DNA from: DATKMK01 sp035541895
GTDB lineage: Bacteria > Desulfobacterota > Binatia > HRBIN30 > JACQVA1
Length of the DNA: 35,748 nucleotides
Reading direction: 5' to 3'
NCBI GenBank assembly: GCA_035541895.1
Contig: DATKMK010000095.1
Span: 1-35,748 of the forward strand
Positions within the stretch are counted from its first letter, which is position 1; each line of letters begins with the position of its first letter. The translations under genes and the position numbers were made by a program. Under the pieces are notes generated by a model. It was not told the DNA's origin and ran no database searches. It was given only the letters and a program-made list of their open reading frames with translations. Shown piece by piece: positions 1 through 8,439 of the stretch.

Positions 1-1
1 C

Positions 2-175
2 GTGGCGATGAGCATCACCGGGCACAAGACCGTGAGCATGTTCCTCCGATACAACATCACGGACGGCAAGGACCAACGCGACGCGCTGCAACGCACCGCC
101 GAGCTACGCCGGCAACGTGTCGCATCCGCACCCCAGCCGTCCAAAGTGACACCCCTTCGGACGGCTCAGGGATGA
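2..175 (+). CDS. Tyrosine recombinase/integrase, C-terminal end only (cut by window start)
   Basis: Only the last 57 codons are in the window, read in frame from base 2 to a TGA at 173-175. The residues ITGHKTVSMFLRYNI match the end of the catalytic domain of phage/island tyrosine recombinases. In that family the conserved His lies in the GHK motif and the nucleophilic Tyr about ten residues later (here in LRYNI). These enzymes integrate or excise mobile elements at tRNA genes. The gene points at a tRNA-Asn 85 bp away, and a stem-loop lies between them. The tail after the Tyr is short, basic and variable. The family call rests on this motif alone, since the catalytic Arg residues lie outside the window. 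Confidence 0.85.
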   Translation: MAMSITGHKTVSMFLRYNITDGKDQRDALQRTAELRRQRVASAPQPSKVTPLRTAQG

Positions 176-216
176 GCACCCGCCCCAAACATACGGACCA
201 AACACGGACCAAACAC

Positions 217-250
217 CAAGGGGCTGACTCCTCACGGAGTCAACCCCTTG
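217..250. terminator. Stem-loop between integrase and tRNA-Asn
   Basis: An inverted repeat with 15-base arms (217-231 and 236-250) and a 4-base loop, with a single G-T wobble in the stem. It is followed by ATTTC rather than a long T run. It lies downstream of both the integrase (plus strand) and the tRNA (minus strand), so it could terminate transcription from either side. Just upstream, 191-216 holds two copies of an ACGGACCAAAC-type 11-mer in tandem. Confidence 0.6.
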
Positions 251-259
251 ATTTCACAG

Positions 260-332
260 CTCCCCGGGCCGGACTCGAACCAGCGACCAATCGGTTAACA
301 GCCGATCGCTCTACCGACTGAGCTACCGGGGA
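260..332 (-). tRNA. tRNA-Asn (anticodon GTT)
   Basis: On the minus strand this folds as a 73-nt cloverleaf. The acceptor stem TCCCCGG pairs with CCGGGGA, the D-arm contains AGCTCAGTCGGTAGAGC, the anticodon loop is CTGTTAA with anticodon GTT, and the T-arm contains GGTTCGAGTCC. The discriminator is G and CCA is not encoded. The 3' end of the tRNA faces the recombinase gene, the usual geometry for an att site in the tRNA 3' half. Confidence 0.96.
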
Positions 333-369
333 TCACGATGTTCCGGTGGGTCGCAACCGGAAGTTCAGG

Positions 370-398
370 CTGCTACCACACGGTCGATAGCGCTTCAA
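370..398 (-). promoter_or_regulatory. Possible promoter of tRNA-Asn
   Basis: On the minus strand a TTGAAG hexamer (398-393) and a TAGCAG hexamer (375-370) are separated by 17 bases, about 38 bases before the tRNA 5' end. The -10 match is weak and there is no other support. Confidence 0.3.
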
Positions 399-435
399 GC
401 TACGATGCGCCGCCTGCTGATGCGGCGACGTGGCA

Positions 436-1302
436 CTACGCGGCGCGGAGTTCGGGCCGCGCCGCCGCGCGCGCCTCGGCGTCGGCGTAGATCCGAGCCG
501 GCGGCGCCGCCAAGTCCCAGGTCACGCCGATCCAGGACAGCGCAGTGAGAATGTAGTACGTGGCGTCGATCTCCCACCAGAAGAACCCCTGCCGCACCGA
601 GTTCATGTAGTAGTGGTGGTTGTTGTGCCAGCCTTCGCCCATCGTGAGCAGGGCCAGCCACAGATTGTTGCGGCTCGTGTCCGTCGTCTCGAAGCGCCGG
701 CTGCCGTAGACGTGCGCCAGCGAGTTGATGAAGAAGGTCGAGTGCCACAGCAGCACGGTGCTGATGAAGAATCCCCACACCAGCCAACTCAGGCCGCCGA
801 CGAGGGAGAGCCCGACCGCCAACGCCACCGGCGGCACCAGGAAGTGCTCGTTGAGCCATACCAACTCAGGATACTTCGCCATGTCAGGGATGCGGCTGTA
901 GTGCGTCTCGTCGTAGTCCGGGCTGAGAATCCACCCGACATGCGCCCACCAGAAACCACGCTGCACGGGCGAATGCAGATCTTCGGGCTGATCGGAGTAT
1001 TTGTGATGATTGCGATGATTGGCCGCCCACCACAGTACACCCTTCTGCACGGCCGTGGTGCCGAGCAGCGCGAGAATGAACTGGAACACGCGGCCGGTTT
1101 TGAAACTTCGATGCGCAAAGTAGCGATGATAGCCGGCGGTGACGCTGAACATCCGTAGCCAATACGTCGCCAGACACACCGCGACGGCGCTCCAGCTCAC
1201 ACCCGTGAAGAGCACCAGCGCACAGGCCGCATGTACCAACCAGAAGCCAATCGATGAGCTACCCGATCGATTGAGGCGCGCCGCTTGAACGTTCGTCGTC
1301 AT
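436..1302 (-). CDS. Acyl-CoA / fatty acid delta-9-type desaturase
   Basis: A 288-residue integral membrane di-iron desaturase that would insert a cis double bond into an acyl chain (stearoyl-CoA desaturase/DesC class). The three histidine boxes are visible: HRYFAH (about residue 59), HRNHH (about 96) and GWHNNHH (about 225), plus the additional NSLAH motif before the last box. Hydrophobic pairs flank the boxes, as expected for four membrane segments. The start was set at the ATG at 1302 because GGGAGGACTG precedes it at good spacing. An upstream in-frame ATG at 1356 would add 18 basic residues without a ribosome site. No cytochrome b5 domain is fused, so an external ferredoxin or cytochrome donor is implied. 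It is a lone gene, between the tRNA and a degraded gene. Confidence 0.92.
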   Translation of the reverse strand: MTTNVQAARLNRSGSSSIGFWLVHAACALVLFTGVSWSAVAVCLATYWLRMFSVTAGYHRYFAHRSFKTGRVFQFILALLGTTAVQKGVLWWAANHRNHHKYSDQPEDLHSPVQRGFWWAHVGWILSPDYDETHYSRIPDMAKYPELVWLNEHFLVPPVALAVGLSLVGGLSWLVWGFFISTVLLWHSTFFINSLAHVYGSRRFETTDTSRNNLWLALLTMGEGWHNNHHYYMNSVRQGFFWWEIDATYYILTALSWIGVTWDLAAPPARIYADAEARAAARPELRAA

Positions 1303-1450
1303 CAGTCCTCCCGCAGGCCGGCCGGTCCGCAAATCCATCCGACCGCCACGCTTCATTTGAGCAGTCGAATGCTAGCGCAAACCGTGTCACGGGATGGTCA
1401 CGGCCCGATCATTTGTCCATGAAAATTGCGACAAATCGCGTGTCAGATGC

Positions 1451-1768
1451 GAATCTCGGCCAGCAGGCCGATCGCTCGGGAACGCGTCGCCATGAGGCTG
1501 GTCTAACGCCAGTCGCCGTCAGCATCGAGCGGGACAATCCCACTGTCGTTCCAGCGAAACGCCGGCCCGAAGACCGAGTGATATCCGAGGCCCTCCAGTA
1601 GCACGGCACCTTGATCGAAGCCGTCGCGTCGCACGATGATTCTTGCAACCCGATGAGGTCCGGCTGCACCGCCGCAATCCCTTCTCGGATCAATCTCGAT
1701 CGTTCGGCGAACGGCTCCGAGACGTTCCAACAATTCAACGTCAGCACCCGCGGCGTCGAATGACTCAT
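1451..1768 (-). pseudogene. Endonuclease/exonuclease/phosphatase (EEP) family gene, frameshifted and truncated
   Basis: The ATG at 1768 has a good ribosome site (AGGAGAACGGG). The first 35 residues (RVLTLNCWNVSEP ... LIGLQE) are the N-terminus of an EEP/DNase I-like metal-dependent phosphodiesterase, with the metal-binding N and E motifs. Around 1640 the family similarity jumps to another frame (IIVRRDGFDQ ... GYHSVFGPAF), as expected from a one-base loss. That frame then hits a TAG near 1503. A weak continuation (LMATRSRAIGLLAEIRI) runs to a TGA near 1451, after which the family's remaining ~150-200 residues are missing. I therefore call it a pseudogene. Sequencing error could explain one break but not both breaks and the missing C-terminus. 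Confidence 0.75.
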
Positions 1769-1798
1769 CCCGTTCTCCTGCGAACTCGACGGAAGCAT

Positions 1799-2575
1799 CT
1801 ACCAGCTTCCGCCGGCACCGCCGCCGCCGAAGCGGCCACCACCAAAACCACCGAACCCGCCGCCGCTGCCCCCGAATCCGCCACCGCCGAAACTGCCGCC
1901 GTAGTATCCGCCACGGCCGCCGCCGGGCAGAAACAACAGCGGCCACATGCCGCTGCGCACGACGATGATCAGCATCACGATCACGAACACCAGCACCAAT
2001 GGCGCGGGCAATCCATTCGCGTCCGTCCGGTGGTCGAGATGGGGCGGTGCGGCACCACTCAGCGTGACGTGGTACTCGTCCGCAAGGATCGCCGCCATCG
2101 CCTCGGTGCCGGCGCGAATGCCCCCGGCGTAGTCACCTTGCTTGAAGCGGGGCACGATCAGTCGGTCGCGAATCTCGCCGACGCGTCCGTCGGGCAGCGC
2201 GCCTTCGATGCCGTAGCCGGTGACGATGTGGAGTTTGCGATCCTTGACGGCAACGAGAAACACCACCCCGTTGTCCTTGTCCTTCGCGCCGGGCTTCCAG
2301 GTCTCGGCGACCTTCATGGCGTAGTCGAACACCGACAACGGCTCGGTCGAGTCGACTGTAACGACCGCGATCTCCGCGCCGGTCCGATCGCGCAATTCGC
2401 GGATCAAAGCGTCGAGATGTTGCACTGTGCCGGCATCCAACACGCGGGCGAAGTCGTTCACGAATCCACGCGGCGGCGGAATGCGCGGCTCTTGCGCACC
2501 GGCGATGCCGACGCCTCCGAGTGCGAATACGCCGAGTGCAACGAGACGGCGTAGGGAGGATGGTGCGCGAATCAC
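1799..2575 (-). CDS. Exported TPM-domain protein with Gly-rich C-terminus (YgcG family)
   Basis: A 258-residue protein. It has an N-terminal signal-like segment (RRLVALGVFALGGVGIAGA), then a TPM domain at about residues 30-165 (NDFARVLDAGTVQHLDALI; TGAEIAVVTVDS; GVVFLVAVKDRKLHIVTGYG). A single membrane segment follows (about 195-215, LVLVFVIVMLIIVV), then an extremely Gly/Phe/Ser-rich tail. This architecture is that of YgcG-like proteins, often found with LemA. Their biochemical role is unsettled, although related TPM proteins have phosphatase activity or act in photosystem repair. The GTG start at 2575 overlaps the TGA of the preceding nucleotidyltransferase (GTGA), which implies translational coupling. 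A much longer frame extends upstream but merely shadows that gene. Confidence 0.85.
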   Translation of the reverse strand: MIRAPSSLRRLVALGVFALGGVGIAGAQEPRIPPPRGFVNDFARVLDAGTVQHLDALIRELRDRTGAEIAVVTVDSTEPLSVFDYAMKVAETWKPGAKDKDNGVVFLVAVKDRKLHIVTGYGIEGALPDGRVGEIRDRLIVPRFKQGDYAGGIRAGTEAMAAILADEYHVTLSGAAPPHLDHRTDANGLPAPLVLVFVIVMLIIVVRSGMWPLLFLPGGGRGGYYGGSFGGGGFGGSGGGFGGFGGGRFGGGGAGGSW

Positions 2576-3315
2576 GAGTTGATCGGGTGCCCGTCGGCCG
2601 GCAATTGATCGATGCGCCGCACGAGCTCCCGCACTTCGCCGACATAGGCGCGGAACAGCGCATCGAAATCGTCGCCCCAGGGCTCCTGCGATAGCTTGAT
2701 GCGGAGCAGCCGCGTCATGGCCGGCAGCGCGCAATCGAAATGGCGACAAAACGCGGATATCACCGTGGCGTACGATCCGGGCTCGTGAACACCGACGAGA
2801 CGGTTGACGTTGCGCATCACGATCAAAAACGTCTTCAGCGAGTCGAGGACGAGCTGCTGCAGCGCGCGGCGATCGTCGCCGATTTCGAGCGCGAGGCCGT
2901 GCAAGCGCAACAACTTGCCGCGCGCCTCGTGCTCGCACTGGTAGCGCAGATGATCGCGGTGGATGACCAACGCCGCGAAAACGTCCGGCCCGAACAGCGG
3001 CCGGTGATGATCGCGGATGTCTTCGAGCTCCATCGGAAAGACATCCACCGCGTCGCGCAAGAATTCCTGATCGATCAGCAGCGGCGTCGCGATCCCGCGT
3101 TTGCGCCAGCGCACGAGGTCGGGATGCAGCACCCGCAGATCTCCCGCACCGACCTCGTCGAGCACGACCACCAGGTTGATGTCCGAGGCTCCCGGGATGA
3201 AGTCGGAGCCGACCCCGCTCCCATACAATGACATGGCCACCAGCCGCGCGCCGAAGCGCGCGCGCAAGTGCCCGACGACTTCGGCAACCGTCTGCTCCGC
3301 TTTCGCATCGAGCAT
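2572..3315 (-). CDS. Nucleotidyltransferase-domain protein (Pol beta superfamily)
   Basis: A 247-residue protein with an N-terminal nucleotidyltransferase core, LYGSGVGSDFIPGASDINLV at about residues 30-49. This is the GS ... SDxD-type motif, but the second acidic residue is Asn (DIN). The remaining ~150 residues are helical (LQQLVLDSLKTFLIVMRNVN) and resemble a HEPN/KNTase-like substrate-binding region. The reaction cannot be named from sequence; transfer of a nucleotide to an unknown acceptor is the family expectation. It forms a two-gene unit with the overlapping TPM gene. The start is the ATG at 3315, without a strong ribosome site. The gap upstream (3316-3390) has nothing recognisable. 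Confidence 0.72.
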   Translation of the reverse strand: MLDAKAEQTVAEVVGHLRARFGARLVAMSLYGSGVGSDFIPGASDINLVVVLDEVGAGDLRVLHPDLVRWRKRGIATPLLIDQEFLRDAVDVFPMELEDIRDHHRPLFGPDVFAALVIHRDHLRYQCEHEARGKLLRLHGLALEIGDDRRALQQLVLDSLKTFLIVMRNVNRLVGVHEPGSYATVISAFCRHFDCALPAMTRLLRIKLSQEPWGDDFDALFRAYVGEVRELVRRIDQLPADGHPINS

Positions 3316-3390
3316 AGGCGGCCACTATAGGGGCGCAGGCGCCGCGCCGCAACGAATCGGCGTCGGCGAGCAGCCGGCGCCGCGGCGGCG

Positions 3391-4452
3391 TCAATACAAC
3401 CGCAGTTGCTCGCCCGCCTGCGGCGGGCGGCGAAAAGCGGCGGTGCTGAGCGGCGGCAACGGCCGATCAAGTCCGGCGCGGCGCGCCGCGGTGCGAAACA
3501 GTGCCGCGATGTGCCCGGCGTAGACGCCGTGTCCGCGCATGCGGACACCGAAGCGAGAATCACTGAGTCGTCCGTCGCGACACTCGCGAATGCGACCGAT
3601 GATCCGTTGGTAGCGATCCGGGAAATTGCGCTGAATCCATTCGTCGAACAGTCGATCCACCGGCGCCGGCAATCGCAACAGAATCCACGCGGCACCGCGC
3701 GCACCCGCGGCGGCTCCGCGTTGCAGAATCGCCGGGATCTCGCTGTCGTTCAGCCCGGGCACGATCGGCGCCACGTTGATGTTCACCGGAATGCCGGCGG
3801 CGCTCAACGCCGCCACGGCTTCCAGTCGCCGTTCCGGCGTCGCCGCGCGCGGCTCCATGCGACGCGCCAGCTCCGGATCGAGGCTGGTGATCGACACCGT
3901 CACATGCGCCGCGTCGTAGCTCGCGAGGTCGGCCAGCACATCGAGGTCGCGCGTCACCAGCGCGCTCTTGGTGACGATGCCGACGGGATTGCAAAACTCG
4001 CGGAACACTTCGAGGCAACGGCGGGTAATGCCCAGCCGCCGTTCGACCGGTTGATAGCAGTCGGTGTTGCCCGACAACGCGACCACCTGCGGCTGCCACT
4101 TCGGCGAGAGCAACGTCTGGCGCAGCAGTTCAGGCGCGTCTTCCTTGACCATGATGCGCCGCTCGAAATCGAGGCCGGCGCTGAAGCTGAGATATTCGTG
4201 CGAGGGCCGCGCGTAGCAATAGATGCAGCCGTGCTCGCAGCCGCGGTAAGGATTCAAGCTGAAGGTGAACCCAACGTCCGGGCTGTCGTTCTTCGCCAGC
4301 GCCGACTTGCTGCTGTCGCGATAGAAGACCGTCGGCTCGCGCCCGTCTCGTTCGAACTCCTCGGCATCGGCGTCGAGATCGACGTGGATCTGCTCGTAGC
4401 GATTCTCCGGATTCGCCTGCGTGCCGCGGCCGTCAAAGGAAGTAAACTTCAT
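3391..4452 (-). CDS. PA0069/Rv2578c-type radical SAM protein
   Basis: A 353-residue radical SAM enzyme. The cluster motif CEHGCIYCYA (C-x3-C-x2-C) lies about 75 residues in, preceded by SLNPYRG and followed by RPSHEYL, a signature of the PA0069 family related to the SplB-like radical SAM proteins. VALSGNTDCYQPVERRL and VTKSALVTRD are also typical of that family. Its substrate is not established. I chose the ATG at 4452 because family similarity begins there (MKFTSFDGRG). The open frame continues upstream for 65 codons without similarity. The gene is transcribed divergently from the oxidoreductase at 4737. The 284-bp gap holds a GGGGG-ACAA-CCCCC hairpin but no promoter I would defend. Confidence 0.88.
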   Translation of the reverse strand: MKFTSFDGRGTQANPENRYEQIHVDLDADAEEFERDGREPTVFYRDSSKSALAKNDSPDVGFTFSLNPYRGCEHGCIYCYARPSHEYLSFSAGLDFERRIMVKEDAPELLRQTLLSPKWQPQVVALSGNTDCYQPVERRLGITRRCLEVFREFCNPVGIVTKSALVTRDLDVLADLASYDAAHVTVSITSLDPELARRMEPRAATPERRLEAVAALSAAGIPVNINVAPIVPGLNDSEIPAILQRGAAAGARGAAWILLRLPAPVDRLFDEWIQRNFPDRYQRIIGRIRECRDGRLSDSRFGVRMRGHGVYAGHIAALFRTAARRAGLDRPLPPLSTAAFRRPPQAGEQLRLY

Positions 4453-4736
4453 GGAATGTTCGCCCGATTTTCTCCCACGAGGAGCGCCCAAAAGCAAGAT
4501 TGCCCGACCCTCGGCAATCCGCGATGATTCCGCCATGTCGGTCGCGCACACTTGGGGGACAACCCCCGGCGAACGGGCACGGAGTTTCCCTTGCGACGGC
4601 AACTGCTCAACCTGAAATCGCTGGCTGAAACCACCGCGAGAACGCATCGAGAGTAGTCTCCCCCATCGAGTTGGAGTACAAGTCGTCTCGAAGCGGCAGC
4701 GGTGGAGCGGCGTGGCAACCGAACACGGAGGTGGTC

Positions 4737-5705
4737 ATGCATGCCGTGCGAATTCATCGATTCGGCGATGAGAGCGTCCTGCGCTACGAAGCCATCCCCG
4801 ATTTGACGCCGGGTCCGGGCGAGGTGCGGGTCGCGGTCAAAGCCGCGTCCGTCAACCGCGGCGACCTCGCACGCCGTCAAGGCACCTATCCCGGCGACGT
4901 CACGTTCCCGGCAACGCTCGGATTCGAAGTCGCCGGCGTCATCGACGCGGTCGGAGACGGCATCGACCGGTCACGAATGGGCCAGCGCGTCGTTGCGCTG
5001 GGCCCGCAGGGTGGCTACGCGGAGCAGTTGGTGACCCTCGCGCGGGCGGCCGCGCCGCTGCCGGACGCCATCAACGACGATGCCGGTGCGTCGATTCCGG
5101 TGGTGTTTCTATCGGCCTGGTACGGGCTCGTCGTCACCGCCAAGCTGCAACCGGGCGAGTGGGTGCTGGTGCAGGCCGGCGCCGGCGGCACCGGGCTGGC
5201 CGCGATCCAGATTGCGAAACACCAGGGCGCGCGCGTCATCGCCACCGCCAGCTCGCACGAGAAACTCGACTTCGCGCGCCGCCACGGCGCCGACGCGGTG
5301 ATCAACTACGAGGAGCAGGACTTCGTCGAAGAGGCCTGGCGCATCACCGACAACGCGGGAGTCGGCGTGGTCTACGAGTCGGTCGGCGGCGAGACGTTCG
5401 GAGAGAGCCTGGGTGTGCTGCGCGCCAACGGCCGACTCATCTGCATCGGCAATACGGTTGGGAAGACGGCGAACCTCGATCCGACCGCGTTGTTCCGCAG
5501 CAATCTCTCCATCCACGGGCTCTATCTACTGCCGTGGGTCGTGAGCGGCGCGGCGTGGCCGATCCTCACGGACCTCATCGAACTGGTCGCCCGCGGCCAG
5601 CTCGCCGTGGCGATCGATCGGCGCTATCCGTTGCGCGACGCGGCGATGGCGCATCGCTATCTCGAACAACGCAAGAATTTTGGAAAGGTCGTGCTGCATC
5701 CGTGA
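4737..5705 (+). CDS. Zinc-independent MDR-family quinone oxidoreductase / alcohol dehydrogenase-like protein
   Basis: A 322-residue medium-chain dehydrogenase/reductase of the NADPH:quinone oxidoreductase (QOR) branch. The N-terminal GroES-like domain (MHAVRIHRFGDESVL ... VKAASVNRGDLARRQG) is followed by a Rossmann domain (VLVQAGAGGTGLAAIQIAK) and NADPH-site elements (ATASSHEKLDFARRHGADAVI). The zinc-ligand Cys/His set of alcohol dehydrogenases is absent, which supports a QOR-type reduction of quinones or enals. The ATG at 4737 is 4 bases after a strong GGAGGTG; the longer frame from 4671 lacks one. The O-methyltransferase follows 50 bp downstream on the same strand. Confidence 0.9.
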   Translation: MHAVRIHRFGDESVLRYEAIPDLTPGPGEVRVAVKAASVNRGDLARRQGTYPGDVTFPATLGFEVAGVIDAVGDGIDRSRMGQRVVALGPQGGYAEQLVTLARAAAPLPDAINDDAGASIPVVFLSAWYGLVVTAKLQPGEWVLVQAGAGGTGLAAIQIAKHQGARVIATASSHEKLDFARRHGADAVINYEEQDFVEEAWRITDNAGVGVVYESVGGETFGESLGVLRANGRLICIGNTVGKTANLDPTALFRSNLSIHGLYLLPWVVSGAAWPILTDLIELVARGQLAVAIDRRYPLRDAAMAHRYLEQRKNFGKVVLHP

Positions 5706-5755
5706 ATCGATGCGCCGCGATTGTTCGCGGCGTGCGCATTGGCTAAGAGGCGCCC

Positions 5756-6766
5756 ATGGAACACGACGAACCGTCACTCGCGCTGGTGTGGGACACTTTC
5801 ACCGGCTATCAGCGGACCGCCGCCCTCAAGGCGGGCATCGAGCTGGACCTTTTCACGCACATCGCAGCGGGCGCGGTAACCATCGACGCGCTCGCGGAGC
5901 GCTGTCACGCGGCGGCGCGCGGCCTGCGCGCGCTGCTCAATCACCTGGTGGTCGATGGGTTCCTCCGTCGCGATGGCGACCGCTACGCGTTGCGTGCCAC
6001 CGCGGCGGCGTTTCTCGACCGCAACTCGCCGACCTACCTCGGCTCGGCGGTCACGTTCATCGCCGCGCCGATGATCGTCGACGGATTCACCCGCCTCACC
6101 GATGCGGTGTGTCGCGGCGGCACGGCGATTCCGGAACGCGGCGTGCTCGCGCCCGAGCACCCGGTGTGGGTGCAATTTGCGCGTGCGATGGCGCCGCTTG
6201 CCGGCATGACCGCGCAGCTCTTGGGGAACCTCCTCGACATCGAGCAAGTGAAAGAGTGCAAGCTGCTCGACGTCGCCGCCGGCCACGGCATGTTCGGCAT
6301 CACCCTGGCTCGGCTGAACTCCGGCGTCCACGTCACCGCCGTCGACTGGCAAAACGTGCTCGCGGTTGCCCAACAACACGCCCGCGACGCCGGAATCGAA
6401 GAGCGCTTTCGCACGATCACCGGCAGTGCGTTCGACGTGCCGTTCGGCGAGGGTTACGACCTGGTGCTGATGCCGAACTTCCTTCACCATTTCAATCCGA
6501 CCATGTGCGAGCAACTGCTGGCGAAAGCCCGCGCCGCGCTCGCTCCCGGCGGGCGCGTGGTGATCGTCGAATTCGTTCCCGACGATGATCGACTCGGCCC
6601 GCCCGACGCCGTTCGCTTCGGACTGGTCATGCTCGCCGGCACCCCGGGTGGAGATGCGTACACCTTCTCCGAGTATCAAACGATGCTGGGTCACGCAGGG
6701 TTCCATCGCGTCACGCTCCGCGAGCTGCAACCGTCCCCAGCTCGCGTCGTGATCGCGGAACGCTGA
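5756..6766 (+). CDS. SAM-dependent O-methyltransferase (dimerisation + methyltransferase domains)
   Basis: A 336-residue protein with an N-terminal winged-helix dimerisation domain (about residues 10-90, ... LRALLNHLVVDGFLRRDGDRYAL). A class I methyltransferase domain follows, with SAM motif LLDVAAGHGMFGI at about 170-182, acidic VDW near 200 and LMPNFLHHF near 240. This is the acetylserotonin/hydroxyneurosporene O-methyltransferase type (Methyltransf_2) that methylates small hydroxylated substrates. The exact substrate is unknown. AAGAGG precedes the ATG at 5756. The gene ends 25 bp from the stop of a convergent second methyltransferase. Confidence 0.88.
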   Translation: MEHDEPSLALVWDTFTGYQRTAALKAGIELDLFTHIAAGAVTIDALAERCHAAARGLRALLNHLVVDGFLRRDGDRYALRATAAAFLDRNSPTYLGSAVTFIAAPMIVDGFTRLTDAVCRGGTAIPERGVLAPEHPVWVQFARAMAPLAGMTAQLLGNLLDIEQVKECKLLDVAAGHGMFGITLARLNSGVHVTAVDWQNVLAVAQQHARDAGIEERFRTITGSAFDVPFGEGYDLVLMPNFLHHFNPTMCEQLLAKARAALAPGGRVVIVEFVPDDDRLGPPDAVRFGLVMLAGTPGGDAYTFSEYQTMLGHAGFHRVTLRELQPSPARVVIAER

Positions 6767-6791
6767 GACGCACGGTTGCACCGGCGAGGCT

Positions 6792-7547
6792 CTAGTCGCC
6801 GATCTTGCGCGCCTTCCAGATTTCCTCGCAGGGCCAGCGCCGCGCCCATTCGAGCGAGACGAACTGCCACCGTGACGTCGCGCCCTCGGGCGGACGAACC
6901 TCGATCAGATCCTCGATCGCGAAGCGGTGGCGCCGCAACAAACGAATCCACTCGCCGTGCGGGAGGTGAAACTCCACCGAACCGTCGGCTGGGTTGGAAT
7001 CCCGACGCATCCCGAAGTAGTCGCGGACCAACGTGGTACCGGCACGCTCCTCTTCCATCGGCCAACACAGTTGCAGGATCGCGCCGTTGGTCAAGAACGC
7101 CAGCAAGCCACCGGGCCGCAGGAGCCGGCTCGCTTCGGCGATCATGCACTCCGGGTCCACCCACAGTCCGGCACCGTATTCACTGAAAACGATGTCGAAG
7201 CTCTCGTCGGCCAGCGGCACGTGTGCACCGTCGGCAAGAACGAGAGGAAACGCGACGCCAAACTCGTCCTGAAACGCGCGTGCGTGCCCGAGCTGACGCG
7301 GCGAATTGTCGAGGCCGACGACGCGAGCGCCACGCCGCGCCAGCCAGGATGAAAAATACGCGTTGCCACAACCGTGCTCCAACACGGCCTTTCCCGACAC
7401 CTCGCCCAGCACTTGCACCTCGCTCTCCCGTACGCCCCAGATGCCCCAGCTTGGATCGGTCTTCTGCCAATTGCGGCGGCCGCTGACCGCGAAGTCGCCG
7501 CTCATGCGATCCCATGCGATGCGGTTGCGTCGGGCATCTTCCGTCAT
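6792..7547 (-). CDS. Class I SAM-dependent methyltransferase
   Basis: A 251-residue protein with SAM-binding motif VLEHGCGNAYFSSWLARRG (about residues 55-73), LDNSPRQLGHAR as the acidic ribose-binding loop, ADGAHVPLADESFDIVFSEY as motif II/III, and LLRPGGLLAF. This is the UbiE/Methyltransf_11 fold. The Trp-rich N-terminus (RNWQKTDPSWGIWGV) and C-terminus (WARRWPCEEIWKARK) are typical of a subgroup of uncharacterised small-molecule methyltransferases. It is divergent from the enoyl-CoA hydratase at 7642 and convergent with the O-methyltransferase. The substrate is not predictable. Confidence 0.87.
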   Translation of the reverse strand: MTEDARRNRIAWDRMSGDFAVSGRRNWQKTDPSWGIWGVRESEVQVLGEVSGKAVLEHGCGNAYFSSWLARRGARVVGLDNSPRQLGHARAFQDEFGVAFPLVLADGAHVPLADESFDIVFSEYGAGLWVDPECMIAEASRLLRPGGLLAFLTNGAILQLCWPMEEERAGTTLVRDYFGMRRDSNPADGSVEFHLPHGEWIRLLRRHRFAIEDLIEVRPPEGATSRWQFVSLEWARRWPCEEIWKARKIGD

Positions 7548-7641
7548 GATTACGAGTGTAATCGAGCTTTCGTCCGCTTGTCGACCGCACTAGTTCCGGC
7601 CCACCACGCCAGCTATAGTTGCGTGCTGCAAGGAGTCGCTG

Positions 7642-8439
7642 ATGGCGCGAACAACCGTGATCGAAGAACTCTCGGGCGGCGTGCTGCTCATCACGCTCAA
7701 TCGGCCCGAGCGTAAGAACGCGTTCACGCATCAAATGTGGTGCGAGTTTCGCGATGCGTTAGCGGACGCGCAGGCCAGCGACGCGGTGCGGGTCGCGGTG
7801 GTCACCGGCGCCGGCGACGCGTTCTCCGCCGGGCAAGATCTCAGTGAGATGATGGGCGGCAGCCCGGTCGACTCCGGCGCCGAGCACGGTTTCGTGTCGT
7901 TCATGGATCGGCTGTGCCTGTTCGACAAGCCGTTGATCGCCGCGGTGAACGGCGTCGGCGTCGGCATCGGTCTCACGCTGCTGCTGCATTGCGAGTACGT
8001 GTACATCGCGCGCGGCGCGCGCCTCCGGGCGCCGTTCATCACCCTCGGTGTGGTGCCGGAGGCAGCCAGTAGTTACCTGCTGCCGGCGCTGATCGGATAC
8101 CGCAACGCCATCGACCTGCTGTTCGAGTCCGATTTCATCTCGGCGGAGCGCGCCGTCGAGTTGGGTATCGCGACGCAACTCTGCGACCCGCGCGAATTGC
8201 ATTCCATTGCGCTTGGCCGCGCCAACCGTCTCGCCGCCAAGCCGCTCGGCTCGCTGCGCTGGACCAAACGATTGGTCTTAGCCGCGCGGCAGGATCAAGT
8301 GGCCGCCGCGCGCCGGCGCGAGGATGACGCCTTCATGCATCGCGTCGGTTCGCCCGAGAATATCGAGGCGGTCTCTGCGTTCTTCGCCAAACGGCAACCC
8401 GATTTTTCTCAGATTCCGGCGACCGACCGCAGCGCATGA
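7642..8439 (+). CDS. Enoyl-CoA hydratase/isomerase family protein
   Basis: A 265-residue crotonase-fold protein. It has the N-terminal NRPERKNAF, the oxyanion-hole strand FSAGQDLSEM (about residues 64-73), NGVGVGIGLTLLLHCEYV and APFITLGVVPEAASSYLLP. It would hydrate or isomerise enoyl-CoA esters in fatty-acid or aromatic-acid breakdown. The PEAASS loop is seen in a broad actinobacterial/proteobacterial subgroup whose substrate is uncertain. CAAGGAGTCGCTG precedes the ATG. Its stop overlaps the next gene's start (ATGA), so it leads a three-gene operon. Confidence 0.9.
   Translation: MARTTVIEELSGGVLLITLNRPERKNAFTHQMWCEFRDALADAQASDAVRVAVVTGAGDAFSAGQDLSEMMGGSPVDSGAEHGFVSFMDRLCLFDKPLIAAVNGVGVGIGLTLLLHCEYVYIARGARLRAPFITLGVVPEAASSYLLPALIGYRNAIDLLFESDFISAERAVELGIATQLCDPRELHSIALGRANRLAAKPLGSLRWTKRLVLAARQDQVAAARRREDDAFMHRVGSPENIEAVSAFFAKRQPDFSQIPATDRSA

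Noticed and set aside
1799..3394. Single 531-residue protein fusing the nucleotidyltransferase region with the TPM protein
   Set aside because: The upstream part of that frame is out of frame with the real nucleotidyltransferase. The TPM protein has its own GTG start and signal peptide at 2575.
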